Assembly (NCBI RefSeq): GCF_003667525.1
Contig: NZ_RCUW01000001.1
Coordinates: 62,001-126,000 of the forward strand
DNA from: Mycetocola_B reblochoni
Lineage (GTDB): Bacteria; Actinomycetota; Actinomycetes; Actinomycetales; Microbacteriaceae
Length of the DNA stretch: 64,000 bases
Direction of reading: 5' to 3'
Shown piece after piece: positions 36,224 to 43,194 of the stretch. The notes beneath the pieces are model-generated. The model saw only the letters and a program-made list of their open reading frames with translations. It ran no database searches and was not told where the DNA came from. How positions within the stretch are numbered: position 1 is the stretch's first letter; each line of letters opens with the position of its first letter. The position numbers and the translations under genes are program-made.

Positions 36224-36640
36224 TCACGCGGCCTGACAGCGGGGGCAGAGACCCCAGAACGTGACCTCCGCGGTGGCGACGGCGAAGCCGCCGGTGTCCG
36301 CGGGGGTCAGGCAGGGGGCGGCGCCGACGACGCAGTCCACATCACTGACCGCTCCGCACTCGGTGCAGACCAGGTGATGGTGATTGTCGTCGACGCGCCT
36401 CTCGTACCGCGCCGATGACCCTGCGGGGACGATCCTGCGGATCAATCCGGTCCCCGCGAGGTCACCGAGGATGTTGTGGACGGACTGGATAGAGGTGTTC
36501 TCCAGCTCTCCGGCGACGATGCGATGGATCGCGTCGGCGTCGGAGTGCGGGCGCGTGTCGAGCGTCCGCAGGACCGCGACGCGGCCCGCGGTCACACGAA
36601 GGCCCGCGCCCCGTATGAGCTGCTCGTATCCGTCCGTCAC
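36224..36640 (-). CDS. Fur-family regulator (peroxide-type by context)
   Basis: 138 aa from GTG 36640. The winged helix runs LRVTAGRVAVLRTLDTRPHSDADAIHRIV to SIQSVHNILGDLAGTGLIRRI. The metal site includes DDNHHHLVCTECGAVSDVDC and the C-terminal CPRC structural zinc pair. Adjacency to katA suggests a FurA/CatR/PerR-like peroxide sensor rather than iron uptake control; the distinction cannot be made by sequence alone. Confidence 0.92.
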   Translation of the reverse strand: MTDGYEQLIRGAGLRVTAGRVAVLRTLDTRPHSDADAIHRIVAGELENTSIQSVHNILGDLAGTGLIRRIVPAGSSARYERRVDDNHHHLVCTECGAVSDVDCVVGAAPCLTPADTGGFAVATAEVTFWGLCPRCQAA

Positions 36641-36647
36641 GTCGCCA

Positions 36648-36675
36648 ACGATACGTCTTGTTTTTAGTCATTCAA
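36648..36675 (-). promoter_or_regulatory. fur-katA promoter with AT-rich operator-like spacer
   Basis: On the minus strand TTGAAT, a 16-bp spacer and TATCGT. The spacer GACTAAAAACAAGACG is strikingly AT-rich for this genome and is a likely autoregulatory Fur-family site. Confidence 0.55.
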
Positions 36676-36788
36676 AAGTAGATCGCGCGTGTCGGGAGGG
36701 CGGGTTTCTGAGGCGCGCCTTGCCTTATCGGCGCGAGCGGACCCTGATGAGATCACCTCAAGCCCGGTACCCCACTAACCTCGGGGGC

Positions 36789-36947
36789 ATGATCGCAACC
36801 ACCGGCTATCTGCTGTCCGCCCTCGTCTGGCTCGTGATGATCGCTGTGCTCGGCGCTCTCCTCTTCGTGATCGTCAGGGCAGCGGTGCTGTCCGCTTTGC
36901 GACGCCACGCCGCCGAGACGGCGACGACTTCCCACACGAGCGACTGA
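36789..36947 (+). CDS. Small single-pass membrane protein
   Basis: 52 aa from ATG 36789. One long hydrophobic helix (YLLSALVWLVMIAVLGALLFVIV) is followed by a basic/Ala/Thr tail ending HTSD. No family is recognised. Its stop codon is the start of an octamer tandem repeat. The frame extends upstream, but the region before the ATG is antisense to the fur gene. Confidence 0.55.
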   Translation: MIATTGYLLSALVWLVMIAVLGALLFVIVRAAVLSALRRHAAETATTSHTSD

Positions 36948-37016
36948 GCGACTGAGCGACTGAGCGACTGAGCGACTGAGCGACTGAGCGACTGAGCGAC
37001 TGAGCGACTGAGCGAC
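36938..37016. repeat. GAGCGACT octamer x9
   Basis: Nine exact octamers plus a partial tenth, starting inside the last codons of the small membrane gene. TGA occurs every 8 bp and therefore in all three plus frames. Confidence 0.92.
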
Positions 37017-37054
37017 GCTACAGCGCACAGCGCGCACGGACATCGACATAAAAA

Positions 37055-37082
37055 CAGGCCCCGCGTTCTCACGCGGGGCCTG
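37055..37082 (-). terminator. Original host terminator of the tRNA-Arg gene, left at attL
   Basis: A 12-bp perfect stem (CAGGCCCCGCGT) with loop TCTC, running into TTTTT on the minus strand. It now follows only the 3' fragment of the tRNA. Before insertion it would have terminated the intact tRNA-Arg transcript. Confidence 0.8.
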
Positions 37083-37107
37083 CGATGATCCTCGTCGGAT
37101 CGGAACC

Positions 37108-37142
37108 GTGCGCCCGGAGGGACTCGAACCCCCAACCTTCTG
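37108..37142. other. Left attachment site (attL)
   Basis: 35 bp identical to 52791-52825, corresponding to the tRNA-Arg T-arm and acceptor 3' side. It lies 68 bp upstream of the integrase start. Confidence 0.92.
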
Positions 37143-37210
37143 TTCTGTAGTGCGGACCGTGGCCGACTGCCAGGTGATATGGGCGGCGGCAGATGCCGCA
37201 CAAGGCACAT

Positions 37211-38062
37211 ATGCCTAAGCATCGCGCGCGCGGTGCTACTCCTAAGGGAGTGATTACCCCCGAATGGGCGGGAGCTGTAGCCGACTACCTCGACGCGCAG
37301 ACCGCCGCCGCATACCCCCGAACCACCGTCTACGCTCGCCGTCAGCACCTGGAGCACCTAGCGCGGCGGGTGAGGTCGGGGCCATGGGACATCACACCCG
37401 GCGAGCTGATCGAGTACGCGGCCGCGCAGGAGTGGGCACCGGAGACCAGGCGCGGCCGTCGCAACACCCTCCTGTCGTTCTACCGATGGGGGATCGCCCT
37501 CGGCCTCACGGACACGAACCCCGCCGTCGCGCTCCCCCGCGTGCGGGTGACCACTCCCCCGGCGCGCCCCATCGGGCCGACTGCGTACGAGGACGCCATG
37601 ACGAAGGCCGACGAACGAACACGCCTCATTCTGCGGCTCGCGTACGAGGCCGGGCTACGGCGCGCCGAGATAGCCGTGATCCACTCCGACGACATCATCG
37701 AGGACTTGGACGGCTGGTCGCTCCTCGTGCATGGCAAGGGCCGGAAACAACGCCTCGTGCCGCTGACACGGCGGCTCGCGCTCGAGCTACGCTCGCACGG
37801 CCACGGCTACGTGTTCCCCGGAGCTATCGACGGGCACCTATCCCCGCGGCGTGTTGGCGAGCTGGCCGCCGCCGTGCTGCCCGAACCATGGACGCTGCAC
37901 ACACTGCGCCACGCCTTCGCCACGCGCGCCTACCGGCTCGATAGCGACGTGTTCACCGTCCAGGACTTGCTCGGCCACTCGTCCCCGGCGACCACGCGGC
38001 GCTACGTCCAGACGGACCGGTCGCGCTTACGATCCACAGTCGACCGCCTCACCGCCGTATAA
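37211..38062 (+). CDS. int: Phage tyrosine integrase
   Basis: 283 aa from ATG 37211, preceded by AAGG 4-5 nt upstream; an in-frame ATG at 37193 is less well placed. A SAM-like N-terminal core-binding domain is followed by the catalytic domain: Arg in AYEAGLRRAEIAVIH, Lys in VHGKGRKQRLVPL, His-x-x-Arg in LHTLRHAFATRAY, and the nucleophile Tyr in LLGHSSPATTRRYVQTDR. It catalyses integration at the tRNA. In the excised circle it would lie directly downstream of the XRE gene. Confidence 0.95.
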   Translation: MPKHRARGATPKGVITPEWAGAVADYLDAQTAAAYPRTTVYARRQHLEHLARRVRSGPWDITPGELIEYAAAQEWAPETRRGRRNTLLSFYRWGIALGLTDTNPAVALPRVRVTTPPARPIGPTAYEDAMTKADERTRLILRLAYEAGLRRAEIAVIHSDDIIEDLDGWSLLVHGKGRKQRLVPLTRRLALELRSHGHGYVFPGAIDGHLSPRRVGELAAAVLPEPWTLHTLRHAFATRAYRLDSDVFTVQDLLGHSSPATTRRYVQTDRSRLRSTVDRLTAV

Positions 38063-38091
38063 ATGAACTACCCCCGAATGAACGGAATACG

Positions 38092-38421
38092 ATGAGACGC
38101 ACACTCCCCTTGCTCTGCGTTGGCGTGCTGGCACTCGCTGGATGCGCCGCCGCGGACGAACCAGCCGACTTGAACGCGGACGAATTCGCCGAGCTTGTTT
38201 CGTTGACAATGGAGGGCGAGTTGAGCATGTCCAACGAAGAACTCTTCGAGTACGCGCAACACACCTGCGGCTACTTGGAGGGCGGCGGGACCGGCGAGGG
38301 CCTGTATGAACTCGTGACCGGGGGCGACGGCTGGAGCGATACGGCGGAGACGCTTTCACAGGTTGCCGCCGCGGGCATCCAAACCTATTGCCCGAAGCAG
38401 CTAGACAAGCTGTCCGAGTAG
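38092..38421 (+). CDS. Prophage lipoprotein (DUF732-like)
   Basis: 109 aa. Signal peptide with lipobox LAGC (Cys ~19), then a small acidic domain with two further Cys (YAQHTCGYLEGG and IQTYCPKQLD) resembling DUF732 exported proteins. It is 29 bp downstream of int on the same strand and ends at a strong terminator, so it could be expressed in the lysogen. Position and export suggest superinfection exclusion or host-surface conversion; that is inference. Confidence 0.75.
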   Translation: MRRTLPLLCVGVLALAGCAAADEPADLNADEFAELVSLTMEGELSMSNEELFEYAQHTCGYLEGGGTGEGLYELVTGGDGWSDTAETLSQVAAAGIQTYCPKQLDKLSE

Positions 38422-38431
38422 CTCGACACAC

Positions 38432-38476
38432 AGACGGCGGCGAGCCTGACAAGTAATGTCAGGCCCGCCGCCGTCT
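38432..38476. terminator. Bidirectional terminator between int operon and lysis module
   Basis: A long interrupted stem: AGACGGCGGCG with CGCCGCCGTCT, inner GCCTGACA with TGTCAGGC, and a 5-nt loop. It separates the convergent transcripts. Confidence 0.85.
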
Positions 38477-38481
38477 CACGT

Positions 38482-38685
38482 TCATTCGGTGGCGTGGCGC
38501 CCTTGCTTGGTCGGCGTGTTCGCGGCCGGGAGACCGAACGCGGCCAGCGCGAGTCCGGCCCAGAGTCCGGCCTGTTCCGTCGTGATGATGCCGTAGCCGA
38601 CCAGCAGCACGCCGACGGCGGCGAGGATGCGGTAGAGCCACGCTCGGGTGGCCTCGGCGGTCAGGTGGGCGAACAGTTCTCTCAT
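38482..38685 (-). CDS. Phage holin
   Basis: 67 aa with two hydrophobic helices (AWLYRILAAVGVLLVGYGII and GLWAGLALAAFGLPAA) and a charged tail. Size, topology and position beside the endolysin gene match small actinophage holins, which permeabilise the membrane at lysis. It overlaps the upstream gene by 4 bp. Confidence 0.8.
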   Translation of the reverse strand: MRELFAHLTAEATRAWLYRILAAVGVLLVGYGIITTEQAGLWAGLALAAFGLPAANTPTKQGRHATE

Positions 38686-38927
38686 GATTTCCCCTTGCTG
38701 AGTAGGTGGCGGTTTAGCGTGCGGATATCGGAGCGGATACCGCCGATGTCCTTGCCCTGGTCTCGGACCTGTGCGGCGAGTTCGTCGAGGTCGTCGCGGA
38801 TATGTGTGCTGTGGCTGTTGGTGATCGCCTCGCGGGTGCGGCGCTGTTGCGTTGCAGCTCGGCCGAGCATCGCCAGCATGATCGCCTGGACGGCCGCGAT
38901 CAGCGCAACGATGACGTTCTCGCTCAC
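38682..38927 (-). CDS. Small TM/coiled-coil phage protein of the lysis region
   Basis: 81 aa. An N-terminal membrane helix (VIVALIAAVQAIMLAMLG) is followed by a coiled coil (THIRDDLDELAAQVRDQGKDIGGIRSDIRTL, shown here by its heptads). It resembles DUF2746-type proteins near actinophage lysins and may be a second holin or spanin-like factor. It overlaps its neighbours by 4 bp. Confidence 0.7.
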   Translation of the reverse strand: MSENVIVALIAAVQAIMLAMLGRAATQQRRTREAITNSHSTHIRDDLDELAAQVRDQGKDIGGIRSDIRTLNRHLLSKGKS

Positions 38928-39616
38928 GTCGCGGACCAGTGCGACCCGTTGGGCTTGGGCACCTTGTTCAGCGGGATACCGAGCAGCGTCAGGGTGTCAT
39001 CGAACGACGCCTGATCGAGCTGGTGAACCTTGCCGAACAGGGCACGGGTGCCGGTCAGGGTGCGCTTGGCCTTGATATGCCGGATCGTGCCGGGGCCGAC
39101 CGCGTACACGGGCGGCTTTCCCTTGACCTGGATGAATGCGCGCATTGCTGTGTCTCCTATCTGGGTGAGGACCGGCGCGGACGCGCCGTATCGGACGGTG
39201 CGCTCGCGGCCTTGCCTCAGGTGCCGGAGCGGGTCTACGTGGTGTCCACCGAGCCAGAGGCCCAGGTGGAGATGCGGTCCGGTCGCGCCGAGTGCGCTCT
39301 GTCCGGCCGTGCCGATGGTCTGGCCGGCCGTCACGCGGGCACCGACGCGGACGCGGCGGGCTTGGAGTGAGTGGTAGGACGTGCCGATCCCGGTGTCCCA
39401 GGTCCGGCCGTCGTGCAGCACCCGGACGTAGTTGCCGTACTCGTAGTGATAGCCGGACTCGACCACGCGACCGGGGCCGCACACGGTGACCGGTGTGCCG
39501 AGACCGAACGCGAAATCGGCACCCTTGTGCGCGACGCCGGGTGTGAGCGGTCGGGGGCCGTAGGGGGAGGTGAGGGGCTGACGGGTCAGCCAGAGTTTCG
39601 CGGTCGGCATCGTCAC
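38924..39616 (-). CDS. Endolysin with M23 peptidase domain
   Basis: 230 aa. The zinc-peptidase motifs are VAHKGADFAFG (first His, Asp) and ATGPHLHLGLWLGG (HxH). The domain occupies residues ~1-125. The C-terminal ~90 residues (AFIQVKGKPPVYAVGPGTIRHI onwards) look like a cell-wall binding module. No signal peptide is present, consistent with holin-dependent release. Confidence 0.88.
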   Translation of the reverse strand: MTMPTAKLWLTRQPLTSPYGPRPLTPGVAHKGADFAFGLGTPVTVCGPGRVVESGYHYEYGNYVRVLHDGRTWDTGIGTSYHSLQARRVRVGARVTAGQTIGTAGQSALGATGPHLHLGLWLGGHHVDPLRHLRQGRERTVRYGASAPVLTQIGDTAMRAFIQVKGKPPVYAVGPGTIRHIKAKRTLTGTRALFGKVHQLDQASFDDTLTLLGIPLNKVPKPNGSHWSAT

Positions 39617-40164
39617 ACCTCGTACATGAAGTTGATGGAGAACGCATCGCCCGTGGCGGGGACGAACGGCGCTGTCGCGCCGACCATGGCTCCGTCCGCG
39701 GAGATGATGCGTGCTCGTGCGCCGTCGCCGGAGCTGAGACGGGAGATGCCGGTGTAGCGGCGCGAGGCCGAACCGTCCCAGAAATACGCCCCGCCGATCA
39801 CCTGCTCCATGCCGGTGAACGCGCGCGGCGCGACCGGGAGGGAGATGAAGTAGGAGCCGGTGCCCGCGTTCACACCCGACGATCCGAGCGTCACGCGGGC
39901 GTAGCCGTAGACCACGTTCCCGTCGCGCTTGAACCGGCCCGAGCGCACCGCGCCCGCGCCGACGTTCGGGTTCGTGCTGCCGGCCGAGCTGGTCAGGGCC
40001 GGGGTGTAGTTCGCCCAGTTGCGCGTCTCCAGCGCAGACAGGCGGGCGAGGATCGCGCCGATAGTGGCGGAGGTCTGTTCCTGGCCGACGTTCAGCAGGT
40101 CGCTGAACGTGGCTTCGCGGTCGGTCTCCTCGTAGAGGAGGACGCCGTTTCCGTCGATGATCAC
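39613..40164 (-). CDS. Phage tail/fibre-associated protein
   Basis: 183 aa, β-rich, with no named domain recognised. An N-terminal helical stretch (LLNVGQEQTSATIGAILARLSALETRNW) could trimerise. The C-terminal YVLP-like part (GNVVYGYARVTLGSSG, FWDGSASRRYTGISRL) resembles short receptor-binding domains. It is coupled to the adjacent genes by 4-bp overlaps. Confidence 0.6.
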   Translation of the reverse strand: MIIDGNGVLLYEETDREATFSDLLNVGQEQTSATIGAILARLSALETRNWANYTPALTSSAGSTNPNVGAGAVRSGRFKRDGNVVYGYARVTLGSSGVNAGTGSYFISLPVAPRAFTGMEQVIGGAYFWDGSASRRYTGISRLSSGDGARARIISADGAMVGATAPFVPATGDAFSINFMYEV

Positions 40165-40820
40165 GACTGGTCTCCGTTCGTGTGGTGGGCTTCTAAGGTC
40201 TCGATGCGGTGCAGCAGCTCGGGCAGGGCCGACAGTGCCAGCAGCGCGAGGCGCTCGTAGTGCACGCCGTCGGGCAGGCCGTCGTTGTCGTAGATCACAA
40301 AGTCGTCCAGGCCCGCGTCCTGGAGCTGTTCAGCGATGACTCCGTACTCGGTCGGCACCGTCTCGTCGTCGCCCTTGAATCGGTAGCTCACGACCTGGAC
40401 GGCGAGGGCGCTCGCCAGGGTGAGGTCGGCGGGTGTGATGTCCTTCTTGCGGCGCTCGGTGGAGGAAGCGACGCCCAGCCACCCGTCGGTCGGGTCCACG
40501 TACACGGCGCGGCGCTTGGAGCCGATGCTGTGCCGGTGGAGCTTCTGCGCCTGGATGTTGTCCTTCGCGCGGAAGTTGCGGTTCGTGCCGATGCTCTCGG
40601 GGGCATACCCCCAGCGCAGGTCGGATGCCTTGTGCCGGTGGGCGGCGGGCTTGAACGATCCGGGCTTGTTCGTGATGCGCGACCAGCTATGAGTCCCGGT
40701 CAGCATGTGCTTGCCGATTGCGTCCATGACGCGGTTGATCGCGGACCAGCCGTCGCGGCGGTCCTCCGCGCCGGTCAGCGTCGGCAGACCGGCCTTTCGT
40801 GCGTCGTCTCCAGTTGCCAT
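40161..40820 (-). CDS. Tail fibre protein with peptidase S74 (endosialidase chaperone) domain
   Basis: 219 aa. The C-terminal ~120 residues start with SSTERRKKDITPADL, carrying the Ser used for self-cleavage in S74 chaperones. They continue VVSYRFKGDDETVPTEYGVIAEQLQDAGL and VHYERLALLALSALPELLHRIETLE. The S74 domain helps fibre trimers fold and then cuts itself off. The short N-terminal part may attach to the tail. Confidence 0.82.
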   Translation of the reverse strand: MATGDDARKAGLPTLTGAEDRRDGWSAINRVMDAIGKHMLTGTHSWSRITNKPGSFKPAAHRHKASDLRWGYAPESIGTNRNFRAKDNIQAQKLHRHSIGSKRRAVYVDPTDGWLGVASSTERRKKDITPADLTLASALAVQVVSYRFKGDDETVPTEYGVIAEQLQDAGLDDFVIYDNDGLPDGVHYERLALLALSALPELLHRIETLEAHHTNGDQS

Positions 40821-42049
40821 TATTCGGTCCCTCCAGGGTTGTAGTCGGCAGTCCAGGCGCTGCCGGTCGGTAGGTCATTCCAGCGCTGCCCGGCCGGTTC
40901 GAGCAGCCACGCGGCCGAGTGCAGCTTCGTGAGGTTGCGAGTCGTGATGACGGATCGGTCCGTGCCGAACTCCCACGCGACGGAGCGGACGTGGCCGACG
41001 TATTCAGGCAGGTCCGGGGCGGGGACTCGCACCGTTGTTCGGGGGAGCTGCGCGAGGTTGGCGACGGTCTCCAGGGTGATCCGCTGCGCCTTCATCCGGT
41101 CCAAGATGCCGCGGGCGGCACCCGACCCCGGCCAGGGGGTGTCGCGCTCGATGGTGAGTGTCTTCGTGCCGGTGCCGTTGGAGGCGGTGTCATAGGCCAC
41201 CTTGTCGGTGTCTCCGGACGTCCACCGGTAGACCACGACCACGGCGTCGTAGTAGTCGTCGTCGCGGGCTACCTCGTCCTCGACCTGTACGAACTCGACA
41301 AGCTGGTTCGCACCGGGCCGGTAGAGGTCGTCCAGCGGGTCCAGGTGCCACAGCCCCTGGAAGTCCGCCCACAGGCGCATGTTCGCGGCCTCGACCAGCG
41401 GAGACACCCAGTCCCAGCCGGACATGCCCGGTTCCCACGTCGCGGCGTCGATGTCCTCGATAGCGGCGTCAGCGGTGCCCGGGGCCAGGGGCGCGCCGAT
41501 CCGCTCCAGCACGAGGCGCACCGCGCCCCGAACCGACGTGGTGCCGGTCATCTCGGGGGAACTGTCCACGAGGCCGTAGTCCATGGCACGCGCCTCGTCA
41601 CCGGCGAGCGTCAGCGTGACCTTGCCCTCCGCGGCCGACAGGTGCCGCGCGCGGAGGGTGAGCATGAACGACTGTCGGGCAGAGGGCCGGATACCTTCGT
41701 CGTTGTACGGTCGCGCTACCTCGGCCGTCAGACCGGCCACGGTCACGTCGTCGCCGTAGCGGGCGGTGAGACCGGCGAGGCGAACGTCGGACCACAGCGA
41801 GGACAGCAGCGACACCGGCACCGGGTCGCCGTAGCTCTGCACCGCGCGGACGTGGACGCGGATCAGCGCGTCCTCGGGGTCCAGGCGGGCATAGGTCGCC
41901 GGGTCGGGGCGGGGGATGACGACCTCCGCCTGGACGTAAGGTGCCCACGAGTCGTCCACGGTCACGCGGCCGTCGATCACCTGGAGCGGCAGGGTCTCGC
42001 CATCCGGGAATCGCGCTGCGGCCGCGTAGACGATGGAGGAGACAGTCAC
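40820..42049 (-). CDS. Phage minor tail protein
   Basis: 409 aa from GTG 42049, which overlaps the upstream stop (GTGA). It is β-rich with a baseplate-hub-like layout: FPDGETLPLQVIDGRVTVDDSWAPYVQAEVVI, DYGLVDSSPEMTGTTSVRGAVRLVLERIG and WDWVSPLVEAANMRLW. No enzymatic motif is seen. The role is assigned by position after the tape measure and distal-tail-like genes. Confidence 0.7.
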   Translation of the reverse strand: MTVSSIVYAAAARFPDGETLPLQVIDGRVTVDDSWAPYVQAEVVIPRPDPATYARLDPEDALIRVHVRAVQSYGDPVPVSLLSSLWSDVRLAGLTARYGDDVTVAGLTAEVARPYNDEGIRPSARQSFMLTLRARHLSAAEGKVTLTLAGDEARAMDYGLVDSSPEMTGTTSVRGAVRLVLERIGAPLAPGTADAAIEDIDAATWEPGMSGWDWVSPLVEAANMRLWADFQGLWHLDPLDDLYRPGANQLVEFVQVEDEVARDDDYYDAVVVVYRWTSGDTDKVAYDTASNGTGTKTLTIERDTPWPGSGAARGILDRMKAQRITLETVANLAQLPRTTVRVPAPDLPEYVGHVRSVAWEFGTDRSVITTRNLTKLHSAAWLLEPAGQRWNDLPTGSAWTADYNPGGTE

Positions 42050-43194
42050 CGTGTCACCTCGTGAAACGGCACCTGGAGGGTCCACCGGTCGTTGTCGGGG
42101 TCTGTGAGGGCAACGGAGAGTTGCTGGTCAGGGGCGAGCACGTAGGTCAGCCCGTCGAGCGAGGGCCGCTCGGGGTACGCGACCACGAACCGCGACGGCT
42201 GAATGTGCATCTCCTCGGCGGCGCGCGCTGCCGCCTCCGTGGCATAGAACAATTGGAGCACGCCCTGACGGGGGCCGGTCCGGCGCAACGTGACATCGGG
42301 CGGCACGTCGCCGAGCAGGGTGTGTGCCAGGGTGCGGGTCTCGCGGGTGTACTCCAGCCCCATGACCAGGTCCGGGGCGCTCTGCCCGATCCCGGCGTAG
42401 GTGGTGGTGCGCTCGATGGACGGGCCGGAGTACGGGTAGGACTCCCACCCGAACGTGCGTACCCCCTCGGCCGTGGTGTCGCCGTCGAAGGCAAACAGGA
42501 TCGGGGCGTCGTCCACGTTCCCGACCGTGGCGGGGGGCACGTAGTCCGGTTCCGGCTCGGTCTCCTCGTCCTCGGGCGGGGTCCAGTCGTCGTCGTCCGG
42601 GGCGGTCTCGGGGTCGATGCCGTCGAAGTCGCTCGGCAGGTCGTCGTCCGGGTTCGGGGCGGGTTCCGGCTCGGGTGCGTCATCGTCGGGCACCGCGCCG
42701 CGGTACTCCAGCAGGACCGGGGCGGTGAGCGTCAGGACCGCCCAGAATCCCCCGGCCAGCTCGACACGGAGTCGGCTCTGGCCGAGCAGCATCGGGTCGA
42801 TGTCGCCCGTCGTGAACCTGAACTCGATGTCGTTTACCCCGGCGACGACAGGCACCGTCACGGGCGCGGAGAGGTTCACCGCGCCGCCGTTGGCGACAGC
42901 CCGGAGCGTGAGGTCGCCAGCGTAGGCCGAGTCAAACGTCATCCGGCCCGCGTACCGGGCGCTCGGATACCACGGGTCCACCGTGGCCGTGACAGCCGCC
43001 GCACCGTTCGGACCTTCCACGACCATGAGGGCGGCGGCGCTCGCCGGGGCGACGGTGGTGTCTCCCTCGGGGAACCACGCGGCGGGCACACCGCCAGGGC
43101 CAGTGCCCCGGCCGGAGGGGTCATGGATGAGGTTTCGGCGGGTGACGGCTGCGCCAGAGACGACGGGGTAGCCGGGAGCTGTGATCGTGGGCAT
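42046..43194 (-). CDS. Phage minor/distal tail protein
   Basis: 382 aa. An N-terminal carbohydrate-binding-like β-sandwich (residues ~20-165) is joined by a very acidic Pro/Asp/Glu linker (PEPEPAPNPDDDL and PPEDEETEPEPDY) to a C-terminal domain ending TLQVPFHEVTR. Its position right after the tape measure suggests a distal tail role. Start and stop share bases with the tape measure stop (TAATG). Confidence 0.68.
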   Translation of the reverse strand: MPTITAPGYPVVSGAAVTRRNLIHDPSGRGTGPGGVPAAWFPEGDTTVAPASAAALMVVEGPNGAAAVTATVDPWYPSARYAGRMTFDSAYAGDLTLRAVANGGAVNLSAPVTVPVVAGVNDIEFRFTTGDIDPMLLGQSRLRVELAGGFWAVLTLTAPVLLEYRGAVPDDDAPEPEPAPNPDDDLPSDFDGIDPETAPDDDDWTPPEDEETEPEPDYVPPATVGNVDDAPILFAFDGDTTAEGVRTFGWESYPYSGPSIERTTTYAGIGQSAPDLVMGLEYTRETRTLAHTLLGDVPPDVTLRRTGPRQGVLQLFYATEAAARAAEEMHIQPSRFVVAYPERPSLDGLTYVLAPDQQLSVALTDPDNDRWTLQVPFHEVTR

